Shown here in pieces: positions 1 through 6,276 of a stretch of 6,276 nucleotides of DNA. The translations under genes were made by a program, and so were the position numbers. The first letter of the stretch is position 1, and each line of letters opens with the position of its first letter. The DNA comes from Bacteroidota bacterium (GTDB taxonomy: Bacteria > Bacteroidota > Bacteroidia > Bacteroidales > VadinHA17): NCBI GenBank assembly GCA_030593185.1, contig JAUVHQ010000132.1, positions 1 to 6,276 of the forward strand, in the 5' to 3' direction. A model generated the notes under the pieces. The model was not told where the DNA came from and did no database searches. It saw only the letters and a program-made list of their open reading frames with translations.

Positions 1-1
1 C

Positions 2-844
2 AGGATCGTATGTCATATCCTGGTCTGAATCCCATCCTCCCGGAGTTGCAGAACCGATTAATCCCCAATCAGTATCCATTATGGTATAGGTAAGCGCGGT
101 GATGTCTACATTCATCTTGTAATACCCCGCATCGGCTAAAATTATATTATCTCCATCTGAATCAAGGGTGCCGTCGGCACCTGTATCTCCCCAGTTAATT
201 GTCCAATCAGGCAAGTCGGTAAACTTGAACTCATTTGAACCATTAGCCATGTTAACATATCCCTCATATTTATCATTGTCTTTTAATGAGTATAATTGAG
301 GTGCTACGTCAGGCGACCAGTCGGATGTATATCCACTTGCAGCCTGATAATTACCAGGTACATAAACTGATGGATAAATAATTACCTTCTCAAAAGGAGT
401 TACATCGAATGTCAATACTGCTGAATAAAGTGTATCAACATTTTCATTAATTGTTGCTCTTACCCTTGCTTCAATAGAATTTGCAACACCGGTAACAGCG
501 CCTGCAAGAACTAATTTGTTATTGAGACTACCAACAACAACTTTTAGTTCTAATTTATTTGTATTCCCTAAATCTATTGGTTCTGCAAAATCGTTACCTG
601 CAAATTCAATTTGCAAAGTATAGGAAACTGCAGCCTGGAATCCAAAATCAGCAGCCGACCAGCTAAAAGTATCGAGCGTGTCGTTCTCGGTTGTTTCAGT
701 AAGCGTGTAAGCGCCACCGCCTGAAGGAGCTGTAATTGTTGGTGATGTATATGTACCTATTACTGCCTGTATTTCATCCTTTTCGCAAGAAAGAAAGGCG
801 AAAAGACCGGCGAAAATTATTATAATCAGATTTATTTTTTTCAT
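2..844 (-). CDS. susE: SusE-like starch-binding surface lipoprotein, 3' end cut off by the window
   Basis: This is an open frame of 281 codons from the ATG at 842-844 to the left edge, with no stop, so it is partial. The product should be a cell-surface lipoprotein that binds polysaccharide next to the SusC/SusD importer. Residues 1-20 form a lipoprotein signal (MKK, a hydrophobic stretch, then FLSC with Cys20 as the likely lipidated residue), followed by EKDE. Residues about 25-150 look like the N-terminal SusE domain, an Ig-like beta fold (SWSAADFGF near 61-69, SIEARVRATIN near 123-133). Residues about 157-258 form a first SusE/SusF-type binding module (VYVPGNY at 160-166, YEGYV at 193, NEFKFT at 204-209, GADGTL at 222-227, AGYYKMNVD at 239-247). 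A second module begins at 260 (WGLIGSAT, then GWDSDQDMTYD). The gene starts 24 bp after the susD stop, in the same operon. The family assignment is firm; whether it is strictly SusE or SusF, and its glucan specificity, are inferences. Confidence 0.9.
   Translation of the reverse strand, partial: MKKINLIIIIFAGLFAFLSCEKDEIQAVIGTYTSPTITAPSGGGAYTLTETTENDTLDTFSWSAADFGFQAAVSYTLQIEFAGNDFAEPIDLGNTNKLELKVVVGSLNNKLVLAGAVTGVANSIEARVRATINENVDTLYSAVLTFDVTPFEKVIIYPSVYVPGNYQAASGYTSDWSPDVAPQLYSLKDNDKYEGYVNMANGSNEFKFTDLPDWTINWGDTGADGTLDSDGDNIILADAGYYKMNVDITALTYTIMDTDWGLIGSATPGGWDSDQDMTYDP
12..37. repeat. 26-bp direct repeat, copy in susE
   Basis: These 26 bases are identical to 1626-1651 in susD and in the same orientation. 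Both copies encode the same part of the second SusE/SusF-type module (around GWDSDQDM; susE residue 270 starts at 37, susD residue 474 starts at 1651). Similarity continues beyond the exact block, for example 42-52 against 1656-1666. It is a coding repeat caused by domain homology, not a mobile-element repeat. Confidence 0.9.
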
Positions 845-868
845 ATCAACTATGTTTATAAGTTAATT

Positions 869-3070
869 TTAATAACCGGGGTTTTGTGTTAATTCAGGAT
901 TTGCTCCAATATCTGATGCAGGTATTGGGTACAGATCAAATTTGCTATCGACTGATTTTCCTTCAGCAACGCCACCTTTCCATGCCCATAAATAATCAGT
1001 GTTACTGAATTTCCCGAATCTTACCAGGTCGGTTCTTCTGTGAGCCTCCCAAAGCAATTCTCTTGCTCTTTCGTCAAGGATAAAATCGAGAGTAAGTTCA
1101 CCGGCTGTAATATTTCCATTCTGGTCGCCATATGCTCTTTCTTTTAGTGCATTGATATAGCCAAGAGCTGTAGAAGCATCACCACCGCTGCCACCTCTCA
1201 GGTATGCTTCTGCATACATCAGGTAAGCATCAGCCAAACGGAAGAGTGGAAAATCGGTATCAGGGAAAGTCAGGTCTGATCCAGTTGCACCGGTGGATGT
1301 AACATTTTTAAATTTTGTTACAGCATATCCCTCGGTAAATTCAAACACATCTGAAATTTCAAGTGATTGTCCGTCAGAATGGAACATTCCGCGATCATCT
1401 GAGCTGAATTTTTCAACCGTATATGTATAATCGGGTGCACCCAGGTACAGTTTAATTTCGTATTGTCCGGGTTCTGAAATTCCAATATTATCACCACCTT
1501 CGGATAATATCCCATCTGCACCTGTATCACCGTAGTTTAGACCCCAGTCATCATTCGCCCTGAATTTGATTTCTCCTGCTGAAAGATCTACGATAAGTGA
1601 CCAGACATCATTATCAACATCATAGGTCATATCCTGGTCTGAATCCCATCCGTTTGGAGTTGCAGACCCGATCACGCCCCAATCTGTTTTCAAAAAGCTA
1701 TGGGTTAGTCCGCCCAGATCAACATTAAGTTTATAATATCCGGCATCACCTCCAACAATATTTGCTCCGTTTAGTTCCAGAGTACCATCAGCACCATCAT
1801 CGCCGTAGTTAACATCCCAGGCGGGTCCATCGGTATATTTAAACTGGTTATCTGCATCGGCGAAATAAAGATATCCTTCGTAATTATTATCACTGTTCAC
1901 TGATGCGAGGACTGTAGTTGTGTCTTCTGGATTCCAACCCTGGTGTGCCCCGGGTACATATATTACCGGGTAAGCAGTGATACCTTTAATATTTGCCGGT
2001 GCACTTTTCAGATTGTCAACATTGAGGAATTTACCTACAAGGGCTTTGGTCGTTCTTAATCCACCCCAGCCACCGTCAATACCGAATTCAGCCGGATCCA
2101 TTGTCCCACCAACTGCGGCATGGATAATAAAGGTTGTTCCTCCCCATGTTCTGGTGTGTATACCGTCAAAAGTTACCGGAAAGATCACTCCTTTGGCGTT
2201 ATGGTTATCAGCCAGGAACAGATTGTCATATGTTGCTTCCAGTTCATATCCGGCAGAAGTAACCTTATTACAATATGTGATACACTCGGTGTATTTAGCA
2301 GTGTTTATGTAAACTTCAGCATTCAAATATAGTTTTGAAAGAAGCATCCATACAGCAGCCTGATCAGCTCTGGCGTATTCATTTGCTTTTGCTGCAATCA
2401 GGTCGTCTTCGATATCAAGCAATTCAGATTCTATGTAACTAAACAGGTCTACTCTGCTTATTTGTTCAGGGAAGAAAGATCCAACCTTATCATCTTCAGT
2501 AACAAAGGGCACACTGCCAAACATGTCTAAAGCATGCCAATAGCTTAATGCCCGTAAGAACCGTGCCTCAACCCTGAATGTTTGAATCTCTGTTTTGTTA
2601 GATCCACTAATTCCTCTATCGTCCAAAGATGCATCCGATGATTCCCTGATAAATTCATTACATAATGATATCTGATAAAATATCCGGTAATACAAGTTTG
2701 TAATAAATTCGTTGGAAGAAGACCAGTCTTGCTCGTGAAAGTCTCTTAAATTACCATCATTCCAGGCAATTATTGCCTCATCAGTAGGTATTTCCTGGGC
2801 ATACCAGACGGCCCTCAGATATTGGCCGAACCCTTCATCAAGACCACTAAGGTCGTTGTTTCCATGGGGTCCTTCTTGTCCGCTTACAGAAAGCCCTGCA
2901 TATAACTTAGCCAGAACCTGCCGGTAAGATGCCGGATTATCGTACACGGAGGCTGAAGTTACGATATCATCATCCAGTGGAACGGTATCCAGATCTTTTG
3001 TACAGGAAGCAAATGCAAAGAATGCGGCAAATACTGTAACAATATAAATTCTTAATTTTTTAGCTTTCAT
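869..3070 (-). CDS. susD: SusD-like glycan-binding lipoprotein with two inserted SusE/SusF-type binding modules
   Basis: This encodes the surface lid protein of the SusCD importer, which captures oligosaccharide for the SusC pore. The 733-residue product has a lipoprotein signal (residues 1-22, FAFAS, then Cys23). It then shows typical RagB/SusD features: EIPTDEAIIAW at 93-103, the helical TPR segment ARFLRALSYWHALDMFG at 169-185, and GGWGGLRTTKALVGKF ending at 348. The fold resumes at DDRGMFHSDG from 558, continues with FRLADAYLMYAEAYLRGG and RARELLWEAHRRTDLVRFGKF, and ends in the classic NPELTQNPGY. SusD proteins are usually about 500-570 residues. The extra length lies at about 350-557 and consists of two tandem SusE/SusF-type modules, described separately. 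The start fits because the signal peptide follows at once and lies 12 bp after the susC stop. There is no frameshift or stop in the insertion, and the module aromatic residues are kept, so it is probably functional. Trp103 and Trp335 are candidate sugar-stacking residues, but I could not map them to known SusD sites. Confidence 0.95.
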   Translation of the reverse strand: MKAKKLRIYIVTVFAAFFAFASCTKDLDTVPLDDDIVTSASVYDNPASYRQVLAKLYAGLSVSGQEGPHGNNDLSGLDEGFGQYLRAVWYAQEIPTDEAIIAWNDGNLRDFHEQDWSSSNEFITNLYYRIFYQISLCNEFIRESSDASLDDRGISGSNKTEIQTFRVEARFLRALSYWHALDMFGSVPFVTEDDKVGSFFPEQISRVDLFSYIESELLDIEDDLIAAKANEYARADQAAVWMLLSKLYLNAEVYINTAKYTECITYCNKVTSAGYELEATYDNLFLADNHNAKGVIFPVTFDGIHTRTWGGTTFIIHAAVGGTMDPAEFGIDGGWGGLRTTKALVGKFLNVDNLKSAPANIKGITAYPVIYVPGAHQGWNPEDTTTVLASVNSDNNYEGYLYFADADNQFKYTDGPAWDVNYGDDGADGTLELNGANIVGGDAGYYKLNVDLGGLTHSFLKTDWGVIGSATPNGWDSDQDMTYDVDNDVWSLIVDLSAGEIKFRANDDWGLNYGDTGADGILSEGGDNIGISEPGQYEIKLYLGAPDYTYTVEKFSSDDRGMFHSDGQSLEISDVFEFTEGYAVTKFKNVTSTGATGSDLTFPDTDFPLFRLADAYLMYAEAYLRGGSGGDASTALGYINALKERAYGDQNGNITAGELTLDFILDERARELLWEAHRRTDLVRFGKFSNTDYLWAWKGGVAEGKSVDSKFDLYPIPASDIGANPELTQNPGY
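1409..1966 (-). other. Inserted pair of SusE/SusF-type carbohydrate-binding modules inside SusD
   Basis: This covers SusD residues 369-554. Module 1 (about 369-457) starts VIYVPGAHQGWNP and contains YEGYLYFAD, NQFKYTD, NYGDDGADGTL and DAGYYKLNVDL. Module 2 (about 459-554) starts WGVIGSATPNGWDSDQDM and contains DVWSLIVDLSAGEIKFRAND, LNYGDTGADGIL, NIGISEPGQYEIKLYL and YTYTVEK. The two modules repeat the same plan (FK or KFRA core, YGD-GADG loop, G-Y-K/E strand). They occur in the same order as in SusE/SusF proteins. The flanks fit a clean insertion: KFLN at 347-350 before it, and SSDDRGMF from 556 after it, are adjacent segments in ordinary SusD proteins as far as I know the family. A role in holding polymer near the importer is inferred. 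Confidence 0.88.
1626..1651. repeat. 26-bp direct repeat, copy in susD
   Basis: This is the partner of the identical 26 bases at 12-37 in susE, 1614 bp away. It lies inside module 2 of the inserted SusE/SusF-type cassette. The reading frame is the same in both copies, so the encoded residues also match. Confidence 0.9.
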
Positions 3071-3082
3071 ATTTTTGTAGTT

Positions 3083-6049
3083 TTAAAATTCAACACTTAC
3101 TCCAAAAAGGAAATTTCTTGGCCGGGGGTAAATATTGTTGTCAATACCATTACTTACCTCAGGATCCAAGCCTTTATATTTAGTAATTAAAAACACATTC
3201 TGAACAGTTGCATATAGCCTTAAGTTTGAAACACCCTGAATTATTTCAGGAAGGTTATATCCAAAAGTCATATTATCCATGCGCAGGAACGAGCCGTTTT
3301 CCATATAATAATCAGAAAAATACTTTGGATTACTAAATTTCGAGTCAAGTACGCTTGAAGTAACATTATTTAAATAACCAACTGAATTATACATTCCGCT
3401 GTAAGTTCCGTTATTTGAATACACGTTATTATATACATAATTGCCCAGGTTTATCCTGCCTGCAAAACTAAAATCGAAGTTTTTATAGCTAAAAAGTGAA
3501 GAGAATCCCATAAAAACATCGGGTGCAGCCTTCTTATAACGGTATCTGTCGTCAACCGTTGACTGGTCGTCATTGTTAAGATCAACATATAATCCTTCAA
3601 CAGGGTTTCCATTTTCGTCATATACCTGTTGATATACATAAAATGAAGATGCCGGATATCCGACACTGTGAATTTGAATATTATTTCCAACTCCTCCGGA
3701 TATACCACCGGTGAAAACTCCGAGGTAAGTGGGATCATCAGTTGCAGTAAGCTTAACAATCTCGTTTTCATTATAGGAAGCGTTAAATCCGATTTCCCAT
3801 ACCATATCGGTAGTTGAAATTGCTTTGGCATTAATTGAAAATTCAACTCCCTGATTTACCAGATCCCCAACATTTGTTAATATCTGGTTGGTAAGGTTTG
3901 TTCCTGCCGGAACCGGTATAAAGTTAATCAGGTCATCAGTTTCCCGGTAATATAAATCCAAAGCGCCTGTAATTCTGTTCTCCAATAAACCATAGTCTAA
4001 TCCGATGTTATAGGTTGTTGTTTCTTCCCACTTGATATTTGCATCATATCCTTCAGGTCTGAGAGTAGTAACAAAAACATTCCCAAATTGATATTGTGCA
4101 TTATCCTCGCTATAGGTGTACCTGGCGAGGTATGGATAATCATTGTTTGAAATGTTTTGCTGACCGGTAATACCCCAGCCCAATCGTAATTTCAGATTTG
4201 AAAACAGGCCAAGGTCTTGCAGGAAAGATTCCTTGTTTATATTCCATGCAAATGCTGCCGATGGGAAAAGCCCCCATCTTGTATCTTTCGAAAACCTTGA
4301 AGAACCATCCTGTCGTAATGTGAAAGTAAGCAGGTAACGGTCTTTTAAGACGTAATTTAATCTTCCGAAGAAGGAAACCAGGTAACTTTCAGTTTCATAG
4401 TCAGTATCCTCATAAATTTCTGTTTCAGAAACATTTGAAGCATAAGTAGTTCCCTTTCTCCAGAAATGCTGCCATGAGTAACCAGCTGTAGCATCTATTC
4501 TGCTATCGATCGATTCAAAGCTTTTTATATAGTTAAAATAGAAATCTAAGAGTTCGTTCTTTTTGTTTTGTGTATATATCCTGTTTTCTCCTCCTCCGGT
4601 TAATTGATCGTACAACCATGAAGCATTTTCCGGAACAAAATTAGATCCATCACTTTCAGAAATATCATATCCAAGGTTTAAATTAGCTTTCAATTCCGGG
4701 AGAAAGTGGAATTTGTAGTCAACCTGAATATTCCCCAGGCTTCTCATAACAGTTGAATTATTATCTCTCAAATTTAACAGAGCAACCGGGTTAGAAGTTG
4801 CAATTGTTATTGGATCACCATTTGGTTGTGTCCATGTAAAATATCCTCCATAAGGGCTGCTTGCATCCATGACCGGTTGTGTTGGGTCGAAAGCAACTGC
4901 CGACCCTACAGCTCCCCAATCTGCAAAATTATTCTGGATATACATTCCTTTAGCGTTCAGGTTAATATTTAGATGATCATCCAGGAAGCTGGGACTAACG
5001 TTTAATGAACCGGTTGTCCTGTTAAGTCCTGAAGTCATAAGAATACCGTTTTGATCGGAGTAACCGATAGAAGCACGGAATGGGAAATCTTTTACCGACC
5101 CTGATACACTTAAGTTATGGTCATGACTTATCGAGGTCTGAAAAATTTCATCCTGCCAGTTTGTATTTGCAGTGCCCAGCAGATCAGTAGCATTTGGGTT
5201 ACTGCCAAACTGTTCCTGCACAAGTGTGCGGTATTCATCAGCACTTAAAATATCAACCTCACCGGATCTTGTCCCAACAGACATGTTGCCATTGTAATTT
5301 ACAGTAAAAGGGCGATTCTTTAAGCCTTTTTTTGTTGTAATAATTATCACCCCGTTAGATGCTCTGGATCCAAAAATTGCAGTTGCGGAAGCATCTTTTA
5401 AAACGGTAAAAGTTTCAATATCATTAGGATGAATAGTGTTCAATGGGTTTCTCATCCCTGAAATACCATCATTGTCAACCGGTATTCCATCAATTACGAT
5501 TAGTGGATCGTTACTGGCTGAGAGTGATGACCCTCCTCTGATCCTGATGGTTGATCCGATACCCGGTGCTCCACCTCCATTTGTGATCTGAACACCGGCA
5601 ATTTTACCTGTAACCAGCTCCTGAGGCGATGTTATCGCACCTTTGTTGAATTCGTCAGTGCTGATAGCTGTAACTGATCCGGTAGCATCTTCTTTGGCTA
5701 CAGTACCGTAACCGATTACTACCAGCTCCTTTACACCAATAGCCTGTGGTTCAAGACTAACATTAATTACTGACTGCCCTGAAAAAGCAACTTCGTCGCT
5801 CTGATAACCTATATATGAGAAAACCAATACCTCACCAGAAGTAACATTGATCTGATATTCTCCATCAAGGTTTGCGGCAGTTCCTCTTGTAGTACCTTTA
5901 ATCACGATTGTTACACCTGGTAATTCCCCGCCGGTTGATACATCCGTGACCTTACCTGTAACCGTTACTTCCTGTGCGTTGAGCGAAAAAGTTATTAACA
6001 GGAAAATGAACGGAAAAAACAGATTTCTCCATAAACTTGATTGTTTCAT
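3083..6049 (-). CDS. susC: SusC-like TonB-dependent outer-membrane transporter
   Basis: This encodes the 988-residue outer-membrane pore that imports oligosaccharides using energy from TonB-ExbBD. Residues 1-25 are a signal peptide (hydrophobic stretch ending LNA, then QE). Residues about 28-101 are a carboxypeptidase-regulatory-like (CarboxypepD_reg) beta domain (TGKVTDVSTGGELPGVTI, then GEYQINV and FSYIGYQ). The SusC/RagA signature ELVVIGYGT lies at 108-116, in the TonB-box region. The plug domain follows to about 242, with TIRIRGGSSL at 167-176, PLIVIDGIPVD at 182-192 and LKDASATAIFGSRASNGVIIITTKKG at 217-242. The rest is the 22-strand-type barrel, ending in GVSVEF with the terminal aromatic Phe988 expected of outer-membrane proteins. 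Length is normal for SusC. The start is supported by the signal peptide. It is the first gene of the operon, 12 bp ahead of susD. Substrate cannot be read from SusC itself; the SusE/SusF-type modules next door suggest alpha-glucans. Confidence 0.96.
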   Translation of the reverse strand: MKQSSLWRNLFFPFIFLLITFSLNAQEVTVTGKVTDVSTGGELPGVTIVIKGTTRGTAANLDGEYQINVTSGEVLVFSYIGYQSDEVAFSGQSVINVSLEPQAIGVKELVVIGYGTVAKEDATGSVTAISTDEFNKGAITSPQELVTGKIAGVQITNGGGAPGIGSTIRIRGGSSLSASNDPLIVIDGIPVDNDGISGMRNPLNTIHPNDIETFTVLKDASATAIFGSRASNGVIIITTKKGLKNRPFTVNYNGNMSVGTRSGEVDILSADEYRTLVQEQFGSNPNATDLLGTANTNWQDEIFQTSISHDHNLSVSGSVKDFPFRASIGYSDQNGILMTSGLNRTTGSLNVSPSFLDDHLNINLNAKGMYIQNNFADWGAVGSAVAFDPTQPVMDASSPYGGYFTWTQPNGDPITIATSNPVALLNLRDNNSTVMRSLGNIQVDYKFHFLPELKANLNLGYDISESDGSNFVPENASWLYDQLTGGGENRIYTQNKKNELLDFYFNYIKSFESIDSRIDATAGYSWQHFWRKGTTYASNVSETEIYEDTDYETESYLVSFFGRLNYVLKDRYLLTFTLRQDGSSRFSKDTRWGLFPSAAFAWNINKESFLQDLGLFSNLKLRLGWGITGQQNISNNDYPYLARYTYSEDNAQYQFGNVFVTTLRPEGYDANIKWEETTTYNIGLDYGLLENRITGALDLYYRETDDLINFIPVPAGTNLTNQILTNVGDLVNQGVEFSINAKAISTTDMVWEIGFNASYNENEIVKLTATDDPTYLGVFTGGISGGVGNNIQIHSVGYPASSFYVYQQVYDENGNPVEGLYVDLNNDDQSTVDDRYRYKKAAPDVFMGFSSLFSYKNFDFSFAGRINLGNYVYNNVYSNNGTYSGMYNSVGYLNNVTSSVLDSKFSNPKYFSDYYMENGSFLRMDNMTFGYNLPEIIQGVSNLRLYATVQNVFLITKYKGLDPEVSNGIDNNIYPRPRNFLFGVSVEF

Positions 6050-6067
6050 AGAAATTTGATTTAGTTT

Positions 6068-6088
6068 ATTAACAATATAATGGTTAAT
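6068..6088. repeat. Short inverted repeat in the presumed susC leader
   Basis: ATTAAC at 6068-6073 and GTTAAT at 6083-6088 form a perfect 6-bp inverted repeat with a 9-base A/T-rich loop. It lies between the proposed transcript start and the susC ATG. The stem is weak and is not followed by a T-run, so it is not a terminator. It could be a minor operator or leader hairpin, or chance in A/T-rich DNA. Confidence 0.25.
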
Positions 6089-6104
6089 CTTTAGTTATTT
6101 TTCT

Positions 6105-6135
6105 CAAAAATAATAAAAAACCCGAAGATAAACAA
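6105..6135 (-). promoter_or_regulatory. Likely Bacteroidota-type promoter for susCDE
   Basis: Read on the minus strand, TATTTTTG at 6112-6105 matches the Bacteroidota -7 element TAnnTTTG exactly. A TTG at 6135-6133 lies 20 bases upstream, as expected for the -33 element (TTTG or TTG). This would place the transcript start near 6097-6100 and give a leader of about 50 bases before the susC ATG. It is the only exact TAnnTTTG that I found on the minus strand of this region. The A/T richness makes a chance match possible. Confidence 0.55.
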
Positions 6136-6155
6136 TTAAAAATCAAACAATTAAT

Positions 6156-6178
6156 GCAATCGTTGCCGCAAACGTTTG
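6156..6178. promoter_or_regulatory. LacI-family-type operator, one strong and one degenerate site in tandem
   Basis: CAAACGTTTG at 6169-6178 is a perfect 10-bp palindrome with the central CG typical of LacI/GalR-family sites. With flanking bases it reads CGCAAACGTTTG, close to the known PurR/LacI-family consensus. Just before it, GCAATCGTTGC at 6156-6166 is a degenerate relative: GCAA and TTGC arms with one base fewer in the centre. The two sites begin 12 bp apart, about one helical turn. The cluster lies some 20-45 bp upstream of the -33 element. Control by a maltose-type LacI regulator is inferred; no regulator is present in the window. Confidence 0.6.
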
Positions 6179-6276
6179 AAATAGGGATTTTGTAAATGAC
6201 AGGAAAAAACAGATGATTTTTTCAAAGTCCGATGCTTTAATTTGTTGTATTGGGAATATTATATCGTAAGAATTAA

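Larger units (their letters stand above)
6050..6276. other. Non-coding upstream region of the sus operon
   Basis: This A/T-rich region contains no convincing gene. The longest plus-strand ATG frame that I see here has about 18 codons. One minus-strand frame is open from the right edge to a TGA at 6143-6145, but it has no known motif. The region carries the likely promoter, the LacI-type operator and a short inverted repeat in the presumed 5' leader, all listed separately. A regulator gene (often lacI-like in alpha-glucan loci) may lie beyond the right edge, but nothing in the window shows it. Confidence 0.7.

Noticed and set aside
845..868. Possible terminator or separate promoter between susD and susE
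   Set aside because: The 24-bp gap has no stable hairpin and no TAnnTTTG element, so susE is best read as part of the same transcript.
1402..2023. Possibility that the long susD is an assembly chimera or a frameshift fusion of susD with a susE fragment
   Set aside because: The frame is continuous into and out of the insertion. SusD sequence resumes correctly on the far side, and the inserted DNA differs from susE at many positions, so it is not a copied contig end. Read support could still be checked.
1977..2332. Plus-strand open frames of 70 and 111 codons inside the susD region
   Set aside because: They lie opposite well-conserved SusD coding sequence, their products resemble no family I know, and they have no promoter or start context of their own.
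3451..3846. Minus-strand 131-codon frame inside susC in another phase
   Set aside because: It is wholly inside the SusC barrel coding sequence, whose frame is continuous and conserved, so this is a shadow frame.
6012..6214. 13-bp direct repeat GGAAAAAACAGAT at 6012-6024 and 6202-6214
   Set aside because: It is low complexity with an A-run, and one copy is inside the SusC signal-peptide coding sequence. Most likely chance.
6203..6223. Inverted repeat GAAAAAA / TTTTTTC with a 7-base loop, considered as a terminator of an upstream gene
   Set aside because: The stem is almost all A-T and would be too weak for an intrinsic terminator. There is no convincing upstream gene for it to end.
6143..6274. 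Minus-strand frame open from the right edge for 43 codons to a TGA, a possible tail of an upstream gene
   Set aside because: It has no recognisable motif, it is A/T-rich and it contains the LacI-type palindrome. A run of this length is plausible by chance, and it has no visible start because it meets the window edge.

Overview
This window is the transporter part of a polysaccharide utilization locus from a member of the Bacteroidota. All three genes lie on the minus strand in the order susC, susD, susE, so the map reads right to left. The SusC/SusD pairing, two lipoprotein signals of Bacteroidota type, the A/T-rich start contexts without a clear Shine-Dalgarno, and a TAnnTTTG promoter element all fit this phylum. 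The genus cannot be told from the sequence. A free-living or marine glycan degrader is only a guess.

Layout. Positions 6050-6276 hold no convincing gene. They carry a likely promoter (6105-6135) and, further upstream, a LacI-family-type operator (6156-6178). The susC-like TonB-dependent transporter occupies 3083-6049. After 12 bp comes a susD-like lipoprotein gene (869-3070), and after another 24 bp a susE-like lipoprotein gene that starts at 844 and runs off the left edge with no stop codon. The tight spacing and lack of any terminator-like hairpin between the genes indicate one transcript.

Function. SusC would be the outer-membrane pore powered by TonB. SusD would be its hinged surface lid that captures oligosaccharide. 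SusE would be a surface lipoprotein that holds the polymer. The SusE/SusF-type domains and the LacI-type operator point to an alpha-glucan (starch, glycogen or maltodextrin) as substrate. This is an inference from family knowledge, because no glycoside hydrolase lies in the window.

Main oddity. The SusD protein is 733 residues, about 200 longer than usual for the family. The excess is an in-frame insertion (about residues 350-557) of two tandem SusE/SusF-type carbohydrate-binding modules. They sit between the substrate-binding core and the C-terminal part of SusD. The first module and the start of the second match the neighbouring SusE at 56 of 89 residues without a gap, and the two genes share a 26-base identical stretch. 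SusD therefore appears to have captured the binding cassette of its neighbour, or of a close relative of it, making a SusD-SusE chimera beside an intact-looking SusE gene.
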